A stretch of 64,000 bases of DNA, from assembly GCA_903857865.1 (NCBI GenBank), contig CAIOGO010000015.1, positions 1 through 64,000 on the forward strand. Direction: 5' to 3'. Below, piece after piece: positions 25,512-34,046 of this stretch. The translations under genes and the position numbers were made by a program. The notes beneath the pieces were generated by a model. It saw only the letters and a list, made by a program, of their open reading frames with translations, had not been told where the DNA came from and did no database searches. Origin of the DNA: an uncultured bacterium. GTDB lineage: Bacteria > Bipolaricaulota > Bipolaricaulia > UBA7950 > UBA9294. Every line of letters starts with the position of its first letter. Position 1 is the first letter of the stretch.

Positions 25512-26774
25512 GTGGCCACCGCGGTGCTTGGGCTTCAGTGGGGCGACGAGGGGAAAGGGAAGATCACCCATCTCTTGGCACGCTCTGCATTGATGGTCGT
25601 GCGGTTCAACGGAGGGCCGAATGCCGGGCACACGGTGATCGACCGCGGTGTGAAGTTCGGGACGCATCTCCTACCGGCCGGGGTGTTCTATTCCGGAGTG
25701 ACCTCCGTTCTCGCCGGGGGGGTCGTGATCGATCTCGACGTGATGAGGCGGGAGTACGAGGAGGTTGCGCGGCACCTCGGCCACGGGCCGGTGCTTCTTC
25801 TCGCAGAAAACGCCCATCTCATCCTTCCATACCACCGGATCCTGGAGGAGCTCGAGGGCAGTGGGTCCCGCTTTGGGACGACGCGTCGCGGCATCTCGCC
25901 GGCGTACTGCGACAAGATCGCCCACGTCGGCGTTCGCGTCGGGGATCTCTTGGAGCCAGAGCAGCTGCGGGAGCGCATTGCGTGGCGCCTCGACCTCCTG
26001 CGGAGGGAGTGGCCGCAGTGCGAGGAGCTCAGAGATCTCGATCCCACGAACATCGTCCGCGGGCAGCTCGAGCTCGCGGAGCCGTGGATGGGGTGCATCG
26101 TGGATGCATCACGGGTTGTCGAGCAAGCTCTTGCCACGGGCGACGAGGTGCTGTTTGAAGGGGCGCAGGGCGCGCTCCTCGACGTGGATTGGGGGACCTA
26201 CCCCTACGTCACGTCCTGTTCCACGACCTTCGCCGGCATCGGGACATCGTTGGGCATCGAGGGCTCGTCGATCGGCAGCCGCATGGGAGTCACGAAGGCG
26301 TACCAGACGCGAGTCGGCGAAGGGCCCTTCCCAACCGAATTGACGGACGGGATCGGCGCTTCCCTGCGGGAGCGCGGCGGGGAGTTCGGGACGACGACCG
26401 GGCGGCCGCGCCGTTGCGGCTGGCTCGACCTTGTCGCCCTTCGCTACGCCGTCCGGCTGAACGGGATCACCGAACTGGCGCTGACCAAGCTGGATGTGCT
26501 TGAGGGCCTGCCCACCGTCAAAGTATGCTGTGCGTACCGAGTTGGCGGGGAGACGACCGACCGATTCCCGCTCTCGGGCGACCGGCTGGCCGAATGCGAG
26601 GCGGTCTACGAAGAGTTGCCTGGCTGGAAAGACAGCGTGGAGGCGGACACGTGGGACGAACTGCCCGTGGCAGCCGGGCGATACGTCGCGCTCATCGAGG
26701 AGGCGACGGGCGTCCCGGTGGGCCTCGTATCGTACGGCCCATCGCCTGAAGAGACGTTGCGAAGGCCCCTTTGA
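25512..26774 (+). CDS. purA: adenylosuccinate synthetase
   Basis: 420-residue GTP-dependent enzyme joining IMP and aspartate, the first committed step to AMP. The N-terminal signature [12 protein letters not shown], the NAGHTV loop, IGTT-like [16 protein letters not shown], the [21 protein letters not shown] block and the [21 protein letters not shown] motifs are all intact. The start is GTG after AGGAGG. Its end carries the -35 box of the rplM promoter. Confidence 0.97.
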   Translation: MATAVLGLQWGDEGKGKITHLLARSALMVVRFNGGPNAGHTVIDRGVKFGTHLLPAGVFYSGVTSVLAGGVVIDLDVMRREYEEVARHLGHGPVLLLAENAHLILPYHRILEELEGSGSRFGTTRRGISPAYCDKIAHVGVRVGDLLEPEQLRERIAWRLDLLRREWPQCEELRDLDPTNIVRGQLELAEPWMGCIVDASRVVEQALATGDEVLFEGAQGALLDVDWGTYPYVTSCSTTFAGIGTSLGIEGSSIGSRMGVTKAYQTRVGEGPFPTELTDGIGASLRERGGEFGTTTGRPRRCGWLDLVALRYAVRLNGITELALTKLDVLEGLPTVKVCCAYRVGGETTDRFPLSGDRLAECEAVYEELPGWKDSVEADTWDELPVAAGRYVALIEEATGVPVGLVSYGPSPEETLRRPL

Positions 26775-26799
26775 AAGGACGAAGCAGCGTCGCTATAAT
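26771..26799 (+). promoter_or_regulatory. strong promoter of rplM inside the end of purA
   Basis: TTGAAA, 17-base spacer, perfect TATAAT. The -35 box overlaps the purA stop codon. It allows ribosomal protein L13 to be expressed independently of ileS-purA. Confidence 0.75.
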
Positions 26800-26836
26800 C
26801 ACGCGCTTGAACTGGACATCCTGGAGGAGCACGAGA

Positions 26837-27280
26837 ATGCAACGGACGTTTGTGGCGAAGAACGAAGAGATGGGCACGAGCTGGAATCGCGACTGGTACG
26901 TCGTGAACGCTGACGGCAAGCGCCTCGGGCGGATGGCGACGGAGATCGCCACCATCCTGCAGGGCAAGCACAAGCCCATCTACACGCCTCACGTGGACAC
27001 GGGCGACTACATCATCGTGATCAACGCCGAGAGGATCGTGCTCACCGGGCAGAAGTGGGATGACAAGTTGTACCAGCGCCACACCGGGTACATGGGCGGG
27101 TTGAAGGAGATGTCCTACCGCAAGCTCATTCAGCGCCACCCAACCTTGCCCGTCCGCGAGGCTGTTCGGCGGATGCTGCCGAAGTCGATTCTCGGTCGCC
27201 AGATGCTCCGCAAGCTGAAGATCTACGCGGGTCCCGTGCATCCTCATTCGGCGCAGGAGCCTAAGGATCTCGAGATCTAG
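26837..27280 (+). CDS. rplM: 50S ribosomal protein L13
   Basis: 147-residue large-subunit protein that binds 23S rRNA early in assembly. Family blocks: [74 protein letters not shown], and [32 protein letters not shown]. The ATG at 26837 follows GGAGGAG. Usually rpsI (S9) follows directly; here there is a hairpin and then an unrelated secreted protein gene. Confidence 0.97.
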   Translation: MQRTFVAKNEEMGTSWNRDWYVVNADGKRLGRMATEIATILQGKHKPIYTPHVDTGDYIIVINAERIVLTGQKWDDKLYQRHTGYMGGLKEMSYRKLIQRHPTLPVREAVRRMLPKSILGRQMLRKLKIYAGPVHPHSAQEPKDLEI

Positions 27281-27308
27281 AGTCCTCGCGAGATCTGTCC
27301 TCGACTGG

Positions 27309-27326
27309 CCGGGACATTGGTCCCGG
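27309..27326 (+). terminator. hairpin after rplM
   Basis: CCGGGAC, ATTG, GTCCCGG: a perfect 7-bp stem 28 bases past the stop. It has no clear T tract. Confidence 0.45.
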
Positions 27327-27441
27327 ACCCTCTAGACAAAGACGGGAAGGCGCGTCGACACCGTTCCCTCTTCCACCGCTTGGCGTTGCTAGACTCCTTT
27401 TGGCAATTAGGAAGTCAGCCATAGGGGTGGTGGAGAGAAAC

Positions 27442-28071
27442 ATGCTCGATCGAACGCGCGGGATCATAAGGTGCGTCGCCGTTGTCCTCCTCGTCGTCGC
27501 GCTCGCCGCAGCGACGGCCCAGGGTCGCGAGAGGGTGGCCCTCTTCATGCAGGCCGCTGCCGCAGTGCCGACGGCGGACCTCGAACTGGTCAGAAACTAC
27601 GCAGCTCAGCGCTGCTCGATCGTGTCGGGCGGGGAGACATGCTCCCAGGGCGATCTCATGTTGGCCCAGCGGGCGGCCAACGCGTACATCGGGAACAGCC
27701 TCACGGTCGACGGACTGCAGAGGCTGGCGGCGACTCTCGGCGCGGACCACATCATCATCATGCGGATCGTGACCTGGGAGAACGCGATCACATACCGCCC
27801 AGAGCGATCCCTCCTCCTTCTTGGAGCCACATACTTCCTCGATACGTCGCTGCAGCTGCTCATCACTCCGCTCGGTCTCCTGTTCGGGATTGAGAGGAAG
27901 GCCTCGGTCAGCCTCTTTGCGACCGTCTTCAACCCAAGGGGAGATGTCGTGTTCACGACAACGGTTTCCGCGGACGACCGACCTCTCTTCTCGCTGCTGA
28001 CTGCGGACCCCGTCGAGGCAGCGAAGAAGGCGGTCGAGGCGGCGCTCTACCAGATGGTCGTGACCCTGTAA
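27442..28071 (+). CDS. secreted or periplasmic protein of unknown function
   Basis: 209 residues. A signal peptide is likely (IIRCVAVVLLVVALAAATAQG). The mature part is mixed alpha/beta, with two cysteines (RCSIVSGGETCS), an ALGADHIIIMRIVTWENAIT segment, and a hydrophobic stretch (about 130-155) that may be an amphipathic or membrane-close helix. The phrase LGADHIIIMRI loosely recalls periplasmic proteins that bind other lipoproteins, but I do not recognise the family. The ATG has GGTGGAGAG upstream. It lies before the three-gene PKD cluster, separated by 141 bases with a possible extended -10 box, so it may be independent. Confidence 0.6.
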   Translation: MLDRTRGIIRCVAVVLLVVALAAATAQGRERVALFMQAAAAVPTADLELVRNYAAQRCSIVSGGETCSQGDLMLAQRAANAYIGNSLTVDGLQRLAATLGADHIIIMRIVTWENAITYRPERSLLLLGATYFLDTSLQLLITPLGLLFGIERKASVSLFATVFNPRGDVVFTTTVSADDRPLFSLLTADPVEAAKKAVEAALYQMVVTL

Positions 28072-28145
28072 TGAAGATGGAATCTTGCATGTGGAGGCCC
28101 GAAGGAGCGTAATCGCTGTTACAGACTTTCGTGGAGGGCATCTGC

Positions 28146-28151
28146 TAGAGT
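28146..28151 (+). promoter_or_regulatory. possible extended -10 box before the PKD gene cluster
   Basis: TGCTAGAGT (TG-N-TAGAGT) with no good -35 box, about 60 bases before the start at 28213. Confidence 0.3.
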
Positions 28152-28212
28152 GGAGCTGCATTCCTGCTTCGCGCAAGAAGAGAAGATGAATACGCCAACA
28201 AAGGAGGTAGCA

Positions 28213-30435
28213 ATGAGGGTGCGTAAGGTCAGCCTCTTTGGCCTTCCCCTCCTCCTGGCGGTGGTCGTTCTCCTCGTACCGTTGATGGGCTTCGCCCAAG
28301 GAGACGGTTTCTACACTGTCAGTCAAGGGGAAACGCAGGTTCCAATCGTACCGCTGGCGAACGCAGCGGACCCGGTCGCGTTCTACAAGGCGACGAACAT
28401 GCAGTCGGCGACGGGCTTCGAAAAGCCCAACACCGCGATCATGTTCCTCTATCAGAACACAGTCAACGGCCAGATCTCGCTGTTCGTCCTCCTCGGAGCC
28501 GCGGGGGGCACGGCGGGCTCGACGACCGTGACGTTGTCCGGCGTTCCGGCGGGTGCGAAATTCCAGGTTCAGGACGATGGAGCCGGGGACTTCCGCGAGC
28601 AATGGCAGGTGACGCCGCCGACCGGGAGCGTCTCGTGGGTCTGGGACCAGGGCCGCGGCGACGGCCTAGTGCTCGGGCCGTTGGGCAACGTGTTCCAAGT
28701 GACGCTGTTCCCGCAGTTCACGGCCGGAATCACTGACGTGAAGTTCCTGTCTGGAGACAGGACGGTTCCGCAGACGATTGCGCTGAATCGCGTCGACCCG
28801 ATCATCGTCGGAGCGGTTCAGAACCAGCCGCCGACGGTGTCCTTCTCGGTGTCGACTGCGAACGCCCGCGTCAACCAGCCGCTCACCTTGGATGCCTCGG
28901 CGTCGAGGGACGCTAACGGCCAGATTGTGAAGTACGAGTGGGACTTCAACGGGGATGGGATCTTCGATCAGACCACGACCGAGCCGACGGTGAGCTACAC
29001 CTACGCGACGAGTGGCACGAAGAGCATCACCGTGCGGGCCACCGACAATGAGGGTGCGACGGCTCGTGCCACGCAGACCGTCAGCGTGGGTGACTTGGCC
29101 GTTCGGGTGACGCGCACCATCTCGACATCGGCCGCTCTGCCGGGGAGCACGTTCCTCGTCATCGTCCGAATGGAGCCGCAGATGGACGTTGCGGGTGTCG
29201 GTCTGCAGGAGAACCTGCCCGTGGGCTGGCAGATCAAGCCACTGGAGAACGCCGGTGCCGCGTTCAAGCGCTCCACGGTGCAGTGGATCTTCGTGGACAC
29301 GATTCGCGCGAATTCGACGAAGGTCATCTCATACGAGTTGACGGTTCCGCCGGCGTCCCAGCTCATGACCTCGACGATGCCCGTTTGCTTCACGCTCTCG
29401 GGCACGTTCCAGGCGATGACGCCGTTCATGGAGCTTCCCGTCGAAGGCGATGCCAAGGTGGAAGTTGCCTCGGCGCTGCCGCTGAAAGAAGCGATCGCGC
29501 ACCTCGTGCCACGCATGGGCCTCGACTCGGAGGACACCATCGATCTGCGCCTCTCGCAGAAGATCGACTCGCAGCAACTGGCGCGAGCGCTCGAGATGTG
29601 GCAGAACGACGAGTCCGTGCCCTGGACTGCGGGTGCAACGATCAGCCTCGAGGACATGAAGGAGCTGTCGGCGTACGCCTACACGTGCACGCCGGTTGAC
29701 CTCCCGTTGCCGCTGGTGCCCGCGGCGAACATCAACGCCGTGCGCACGATCCTGGCACCGGTTCCGTGCAACAACGTCCTCCTGAACTACACCGGCCCGG
29801 GCGGCGATCGAGCGGGAAGCACGTTCACCGTCAAAGTTGAGATTTGGGCCGACCAGGATCTCTACGGCGTAGGGTTGAACGAAGATGTGCCGGCCGGATG
29901 GAAGGTCATTCCGGTCGAAAACGACGGCCTCACGTACAAGAGAGCGAGGACGGAATGGGTTTTCCCGACCAAACTGCCGGCTGGCGTGATGAAGACCATC
30001 ATCTACCAGGTTGAAGTTCCAGCCACGCAGGCTATCGAGATCTCGTCCAGCGACCCGTGCTACGCCAGCAGCAATGACCTGTACGGAGTTGTCGACGCGG
30101 CGCTGCCGTGCATGGAGACGACCGTGACGGGCGACTCAGGCGTGGACGTCAGCGAATGCGTGTCGGTCCTCGTCGCGATCTCCCGCTGGGACGTGCAGCA
30201 CGACCAGTTGGATATCACCTTGTCCGACAGGATCTCGTTCCAGCAAGTCCAGCGCGCGATTGCGTTCTGGTTGGAGGACGAGGTGGTTCCGTGGACCTGC
30301 GGGCAGACTGTGGGCTACCACATGCTGAAGGAGATCATCGCCTACTGGCTCACCGGCACCAACATCTGTGATCCGCTTCCGGTCGTCCCGACTGGCCCAT
30401 GCGATCCGGATGCGTCCGTGTGCAGCGGCGGCTAG
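28213..30435 (+). CDS. secreted PKD protein with two DUF11-like / Trp-rich tail modules
   Basis: 740 residues with a signal peptide (FGLPLLLAVVVLLVPLMGFAQ). Residues about 25-200 are an unrecognised beta domain; about 208-297 a PKD domain (VKYEWDFNGDGIFDQ). Then the same two-part module occurs twice: a DUF11-like beta domain (VGLQENLPVGWQIKPLENAG; VGLNEDVPAGWKVIPVENDG) followed by a helical domain of about 80 residues (417-503 and 645-726). The helical domain has the pattern IDLRLSQKIDSQQLARALEMW and VPWTAGATI, or ISRWDVQHDQLDITLSD and VPWTCGQTV, then AYWLTG and a PLPVVP exit. The next gene carries a third copy. AAGGAGG precedes the ATG at 28213. Surface location is inferred; function unknown. 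Confidence 0.75.
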   Translation: MRVRKVSLFGLPLLLAVVVLLVPLMGFAQGDGFYTVSQGETQVPIVPLANAADPVAFYKATNMQSATGFEKPNTAIMFLYQNTVNGQISLFVLLGAAGGTAGSTTVTLSGVPAGAKFQVQDDGAGDFREQWQVTPPTGSVSWVWDQGRGDGLVLGPLGNVFQVTLFPQFTAGITDVKFLSGDRTVPQTIALNRVDPIIVGAVQNQPPTVSFSVSTANARVNQPLTLDASASRDANGQIVKYEWDFNGDGIFDQTTTEPTVSYTYATSGTKSITVRATDNEGATARATQTVSVGDLAVRVTRTISTSAALPGSTFLVIVRMEPQMDVAGVGLQENLPVGWQIKPLENAGAAFKRSTVQWIFVDTIRANSTKVISYELTVPPASQLMTSTMPVCFTLSGTFQAMTPFMELPVEGDAKVEVASALPLKEAIAHLVPRMGLDSEDTIDLRLSQKIDSQQLARALEMWQNDESVPWTAGATISLEDMKELSAYAYTCTPVDLPLPLVPAANINAVRTILAPVPCNNVLLNYTGPGGDRAGSTFTVKVEIWADQDLYGVGLNEDVPAGWKVIPVENDGLTYKRARTEWVFPTKLPAGVMKTIIYQVEVPATQAIEISSSDPCYASSNDLYGVVDAALPCMETTVTGDSGVDVSECVSVLVAISRWDVQHDQLDITLSDRISFQQVQRAIAFWLEDEVVPWTCGQTVGYHMLKEIIAYWLTGTNICDPLPVVPTGPCDPDASVCSGG

Positions 30436-30439
30436 TTGC

Positions 30440-30463
30440 CTCGGACGCGCTTGCGCGTCCGAG
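30440..30463 (+). terminator. strong hairpin between the two cluster genes
   Basis: CTCGGACGCGC, TT, GCGCGTCCGAG: an 11-bp perfect inverted repeat immediately after the stop of the upstream gene, overlapping the start of the GAGGAG ribosome site of the next gene. No T tract, so it may attenuate, protect the transcript end or mask the ribosome site rather than terminate. Confidence 0.5.
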
Positions 30464-30480
30464 CGAGGAGATGATCAGTT

Positions 30481-32673
30481 ATGAGAACGACCACAAACAC
30501 GGCGAGGGGGAAACCCCTCGCCGTGGCTCTTCTCTTCTTCGTGTTGGCGTGCGCCTCCGGGGCGGTGTGGGGAGAGGGGTCCCTGCAGGTTGAACAATCG
30601 TTGAGTCCGGCGCAGATCAACGTCGTCGGGATGGGCACGAAACCCGATACAGCGACGCTCGGCGTGTCGCTGCTCGGCCAAGGAGCGGTCGGGCAGTACC
30701 CGCTCGACTGCGTCGTCGTGATTGACGCGTCGGCTTCGGCACAACTCGCTGAGGCGAAAGCGTTCGCGTTCGATCTCATCGGCCGCTTGGGCAGCTCGGA
30801 CCGCGTCGGCATCGTTTCCTTCGGGACGACGGCTGACTTGGTTGTGCCGCTCACGGAGGACAAGCTGCAGGCCAGGGTCGCCGTGGGCGACCTCGCGGGC
30901 GATAGCAAGTCCGCTCTGGGTGCCGGGCTGCAGCTGGCACGTCAGGAGCTGCAGCGCTACGGCAGAGAGGGTGCCGTCTTGGCGATTGTCCTCATTGCGG
31001 ATGGGCAGAACAACGTCGGCGCGGCGCCCACCATCGAAGGGATGGTGTCCGGCGAGACGGGGATTCGCATCTCGACGGTGGGGATCGCCCCGATCATCAA
31101 TCGGACCCTGCTCATAGGTCTTGCGGAGCAGTCAGGCGGCGTGTTCGTTCCGGCTCCGACGAGCGAGGGCGTCGATGTCGTCGTGGGCCATCTACAGATC
31201 TCGGCCGCGGCGACCGACATCACGGTGACGAAGCATGTTCCGGCGGGGCTCCACTTCGTCGGATCAACTCCCGCAGCGACGCTGACGCGCACGGAACGCG
31301 ACGGATCGACGACGATCACGTGGCAGATCGCGGAAGTCGAGCGTGGCGGGAACGTGCGAATTGAGGCACGGTTCGATGCCTCGGCGAAGAGCAATCTGGT
31401 CACGGACGATCTCTCGAAGGTTACGTATCGAGATTTCCGGGGCGTGGTTCGGGAGGCGGCCATCTCTCCACTTGTCCTCTCGGTCATCATGCCGAATCGG
31501 GCGCCGACTGCGGCGTTCGCGTTTGATCCCGTCAGTCCGACCGCATCCGATCTCGTCACGTTCCGCGACCAGTCGCGCGACGTCGACGATGACGATCAGA
31601 TCGCAGGTTGGCGCTGGAACTTCGGGGATGGGACGGGGAGCGAGGCGGCGAAGCCCGAGCACCGCTACGTGGCGGCCGGTGCCTACAGCGTCTCGCTTCT
31701 CGTGGTCGATGGCCACGGAGCGGAGTCGAGCTCGGTGACGCGCACGATTACCGTGGGAAATGGGATTCCAGTTGCGAGCTTCGTGCTGCGGGAGCCCGGA
31801 ACCCTGCGGGTCCTGTCGGTGTCGCTGATCGGCATGGACGTCGTCCTCGACGCCGGCGGGTCCTACGACGTGGACGGCACGATTGCGCGCTACGCGTGGG
31901 ATCTGGATGCGGACGGTGACGTGGATGAGGAATCCACGCGGCCGACCCTGACGACCTCCTTCCCCGTAGCGGGAGAGCAGAGCGTCACTCTGGCGGTGAC
32001 CGACGACTACGGCAATGTGGCCGTTGCGACGGCGACCTTCGCTGTCGCGTCGAGTGTGACCGTGGAGCGCACTCTGGACACGTGCCTGCCCGGCGATCAG
32101 ACCATTGCGGGCGGCGTCGTCACCGTGGCCATCGTGGTCACGGCCAACGCGACGCTGGACGGAATGGCCGTGAGCGAGACCATCCCCTCGGGGTGGACGT
32201 TCCGTTCGCTCGAGACGGACGGCGCGACGGTTCGGACCACGGCGACGTCCGCGGAATGGATGTTTGCGGAGCGGTTTGTCGGCGGCTCGACGGACTCGCG
32301 GCGGGAGATTCGCTACACACTCACTGCGCCAAGTTCGGGGCCGACGGAGGAGCGCGAGTTCGCGACCCTGCGAGGCTTCGTTACGAGTTCGTCTCCGCGC
32401 ATGACGGAGACGACAACGGGCGAGGACAAGATCACGCTCCTCAAGCACCTCTCGATTCCTCTGGCCATCTCGCGGTGGAACACGAAGACCTCGGCCATCG
32501 ATCTCTGCGTTGGGGAGAAGGTCGCGTTTGATCAGATCCAGTACGCGATCTCACTGTGGGTGTCCGGCGGCAAGGTGCCGATGACGAACAACGAGACGAT
32601 TGACCTGATCACGATGGAGGACCTCATTGCCTACTGGCTGACTGGAAGCTCGGTCCATGACCCACTCCCTTAA
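30481..32673 (+). CDS. secreted von Willebrand A / PKD protein with Trp-rich tail domain
   Basis: 730 residues, signal peptide at about 12-31 (AVALLFFVLACASGAVWG). A VWA domain (about 72-245) has the metal-binding MIDAS start VVIDASAS (D82, S84, S86) and LIADGQNN. A DUF11-like beta segment follows (about 240-335), then two PKD domains (WRWNFGDGTGS; YAWDLDADGDVDE) at about 342-430 and 433-525, a second DUF11-like domain (VSETIPSGWTFRSLETDG), and finally residues 649-730: ISRWNTKTSAIDLCVGE, QIQYAISLW, VPMTNNETI, LIAYWLTGSSVHDPLP. That tail is a third copy of the helical domain in the gene before. VWA domains bind ligands through a metal, so an adhesive role is plausible. Confidence 0.78.
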   Translation: MRTTTNTARGKPLAVALLFFVLACASGAVWGEGSLQVEQSLSPAQINVVGMGTKPDTATLGVSLLGQGAVGQYPLDCVVVIDASASAQLAEAKAFAFDLIGRLGSSDRVGIVSFGTTADLVVPLTEDKLQARVAVGDLAGDSKSALGAGLQLARQELQRYGREGAVLAIVLIADGQNNVGAAPTIEGMVSGETGIRISTVGIAPIINRTLLIGLAEQSGGVFVPAPTSEGVDVVVGHLQISAAATDITVTKHVPAGLHFVGSTPAATLTRTERDGSTTITWQIAEVERGGNVRIEARFDASAKSNLVTDDLSKVTYRDFRGVVREAAISPLVLSVIMPNRAPTAAFAFDPVSPTASDLVTFRDQSRDVDDDDQIAGWRWNFGDGTGSEAAKPEHRYVAAGAYSVSLLVVDGHGAESSSVTRTITVGNGIPVASFVLREPGTLRVLSVSLIGMDVVLDAGGSYDVDGTIARYAWDLDADGDVDEESTRPTLTTSFPVAGEQSVTLAVTDDYGNVAVATATFAVASSVTVERTLDTCLPGDQTIAGGVVTVAIVVTANATLDGMAVSETIPSGWTFRSLETDGATVRTTATSAEWMFAERFVGGSTDSRREIRYTLTAPSSGPTEEREFATLRGFVTSSSPRMTETTTGEDKITLLKHLSIPLAISRWNTKTSAIDLCVGEKVAFDQIQYAISLWVSGGKVPMTNNETIDLITMEDLIAYWLTGSSVHDPLP

Positions 32674-32683
32674 GGGCAGTGGG
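32661..32683 (+). terminator. hairpin overlapping the stop codon
   Basis: CCCACTCCC TTAA GGG C AGTGGG: nested stem with one bulged C; the TAA stop is in the loop. Confidence 0.4.
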
Positions 32684-32685
32684 CC

Positions 32686-32720
32686 ATGACCCCGCTCCCG
32701 TAGGACGAGAGCGGGGTCAT
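32686..32720 (+). terminator. 12-bp hairpin between cluster genes
   Basis: ATGACCCCGCTC (32686-32697) pairs perfectly with GAGCGGGGTCAT (32709-32720), 11-base loop. It directly follows the hairpin at 32661 and precedes the next gene by 30 bases. Confidence 0.5.
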
Positions 32721-32750
32721 CAGGGCGGATGGAAAAGAGAAGGAGGGGGC

Positions 32751-33446
32751 ATGCGAAAAGGGATTCGCACAGGTATCTTTGGGTTACTGATCGCTGCCGC
32801 CAGCGCGTGGGCCGCGAGCGCAGCGTGGCAGGCGGACTTCACGCCGGCGACGTTCAATCCCGGCGTAGGGGATGTCGTCAACTTCGCTGTCTGCGAGACG
32901 TGCCTTGGGAGCGGGGGAGCGTACCGCTACCTGTGGGACTTCAACAGCGACGGCGTCGTCGATCTCAACACGGATTCGACGGTCGCCGCGTGCACGTTCG
33001 ATGCAACGGGCTTCTACGAAGTCAAGCTCACGATTCAGGATCTTGGCGGCCGTGAGGTGACTCGCAGCAAGGGCATCTACGTCGGGCCCGTGCCTGCATA
33101 CGGCGTCCGGCAGGTGCTTCCGCAAGAGGACGGCACGGTGTTCGTGTCGATCTCGATCATGTTGAACTCTTCGGCTGTAGCGATCGGCCTAGTTGAAGAG
33201 ATTCCCGCCGGGTGCCAGTTGGAGATCATCGACGCCGGTGGTGCAATAACGAACTTGAACACCGAGATGCGGCAGCTCGAGGTCACCTGGGCGAGCCAGG
33301 TGGAAGCTGGCGACGAATTGACGCTCACCTACCGGCTGTATTCCAACTACGCGACGCAGACGCGCCAACTCTCCGGCGAGGTGAGCGGGTACGTCGGCGG
33401 AGCGCGGTTTGCCGACTCTGTGTGCGGAGAGCTGGCGGTGCCGTAG
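32751..33446 (+). CDS. small secreted PKD / DUF11-like protein
   Basis: 231 residues. The signal peptide is at about 6-24 (GIFGLLIAAASAWAASA). A PKD-type domain (about 25-112) has YLWDFNSDGVVDLNTDS and FYEVKLTIQDLGG. A DUF11-like beta domain (about 118-231) has VGLVEEIPAGCQLEIIDAGG, clearly the same family as in the two upstream proteins. It lacks the Trp-rich tail and ends at ELAVP, so it looks like a shortened paralogue of those proteins. AAGGAGG is directly before the ATG. Four cysteines in the PKD part (CETC and two more) could form disulfides. Confidence 0.72.
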   Translation: MRKGIRTGIFGLLIAAASAWAASAAWQADFTPATFNPGVGDVVNFAVCETCLGSGGAYRYLWDFNSDGVVDLNTDSTVAACTFDATGFYEVKLTIQDLGGREVTRSKGIYVGPVPAYGVRQVLPQEDGTVFVSISIMLNSSAVAIGLVEEIPAGCQLEIIDAGGAITNLNTEMRQLEVTWASQVEAGDELTLTYRLYSNYATQTRQLSGEVSGYVGGARFADSVCGELAVP

Positions 33447-33491
33447 CCTCAAGCACAACGTGAGAGCGAGTCTTGTGACGCGGGCGCCCGG

Positions 33492-34046
33492 CTATCGGTC
33501 GTCCGCGTCTCTCTTGGTCGCGGAGTTGTCGGCGTCCGCATCCTGTGGATGGGAGAACGACGCAACTCGCCCGCTTTGCCACAACGCGAGGCCGAGCAAG
33601 GCGAGGATGCCGAGCGACAGTCCGAGCGCGGCTGGGAATCCGAGTGTGGGGCGAACGGCGATCGCGAGGAGCGGCACGGCGAACGCTACGCCCGCCGTGG
33701 CCGCGGCGTGGGCGACGTAGTGGGGGGCGATCCGCCGATAGGCGAGGGGCGGCAGGGCCGCAAGGATGCGGCGGACGCTGGCCGCGTCCCACGCGAACAG
33801 GGACGCCGTCGTCGCGGCCAGGGAGAGAATCGTGTGCCCTTGAGCCGCCGCGAGGCCGGCCGCACCGAGCGCCATGAACAGGAACAGCCCGTGGACGGGC
33901 GTCCTGGGTCGCCACAGGAGAATGGCGACCCACATCGCTCCGAGGAGGGTGGGGGCAAGCGTCGCGACTCCCGCTCCGCCGACGGCGAACGCGGAGGTGA
34001 GGCAGCCGGTGGTGAGAGCCGCAAGCAGGCCGGCGGTCAGGTTCAA
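33492..34046 (-). CDS. integral membrane protein of unknown function
   Basis: 184 residues with about six hydrophobic helices (for example LLAALTTGCLTSAFAVGGAGVA, GLFLFMALGAAGLAAA, ALGLSLGILALLGLALW) and a polar, acidic C-terminus. The start is TTG at 34046, overlapping the DUF58 stop (TTGA) with GGAGAGGAG upstream, so it is translationally coupled. It is the last gene of the aspS-MoxR-DUF58 unit. No family recognised. Confidence 0.65.
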   Translation of the reverse strand: MNLTAGLLAALTTGCLTSAFAVGGAGVATLAPTLLGAMWVAILLWRPRTPVHGLFLFMALGAAGLAAAQGHTILSLAATTASLFAWDAASVRRILAALPPLAYRRIAPHYVAHAAATAGVAFAVPLLAIAVRPTLGFPAALGLSLGILALLGLALWQSGRVASFSHPQDADADNSATKRDADDR

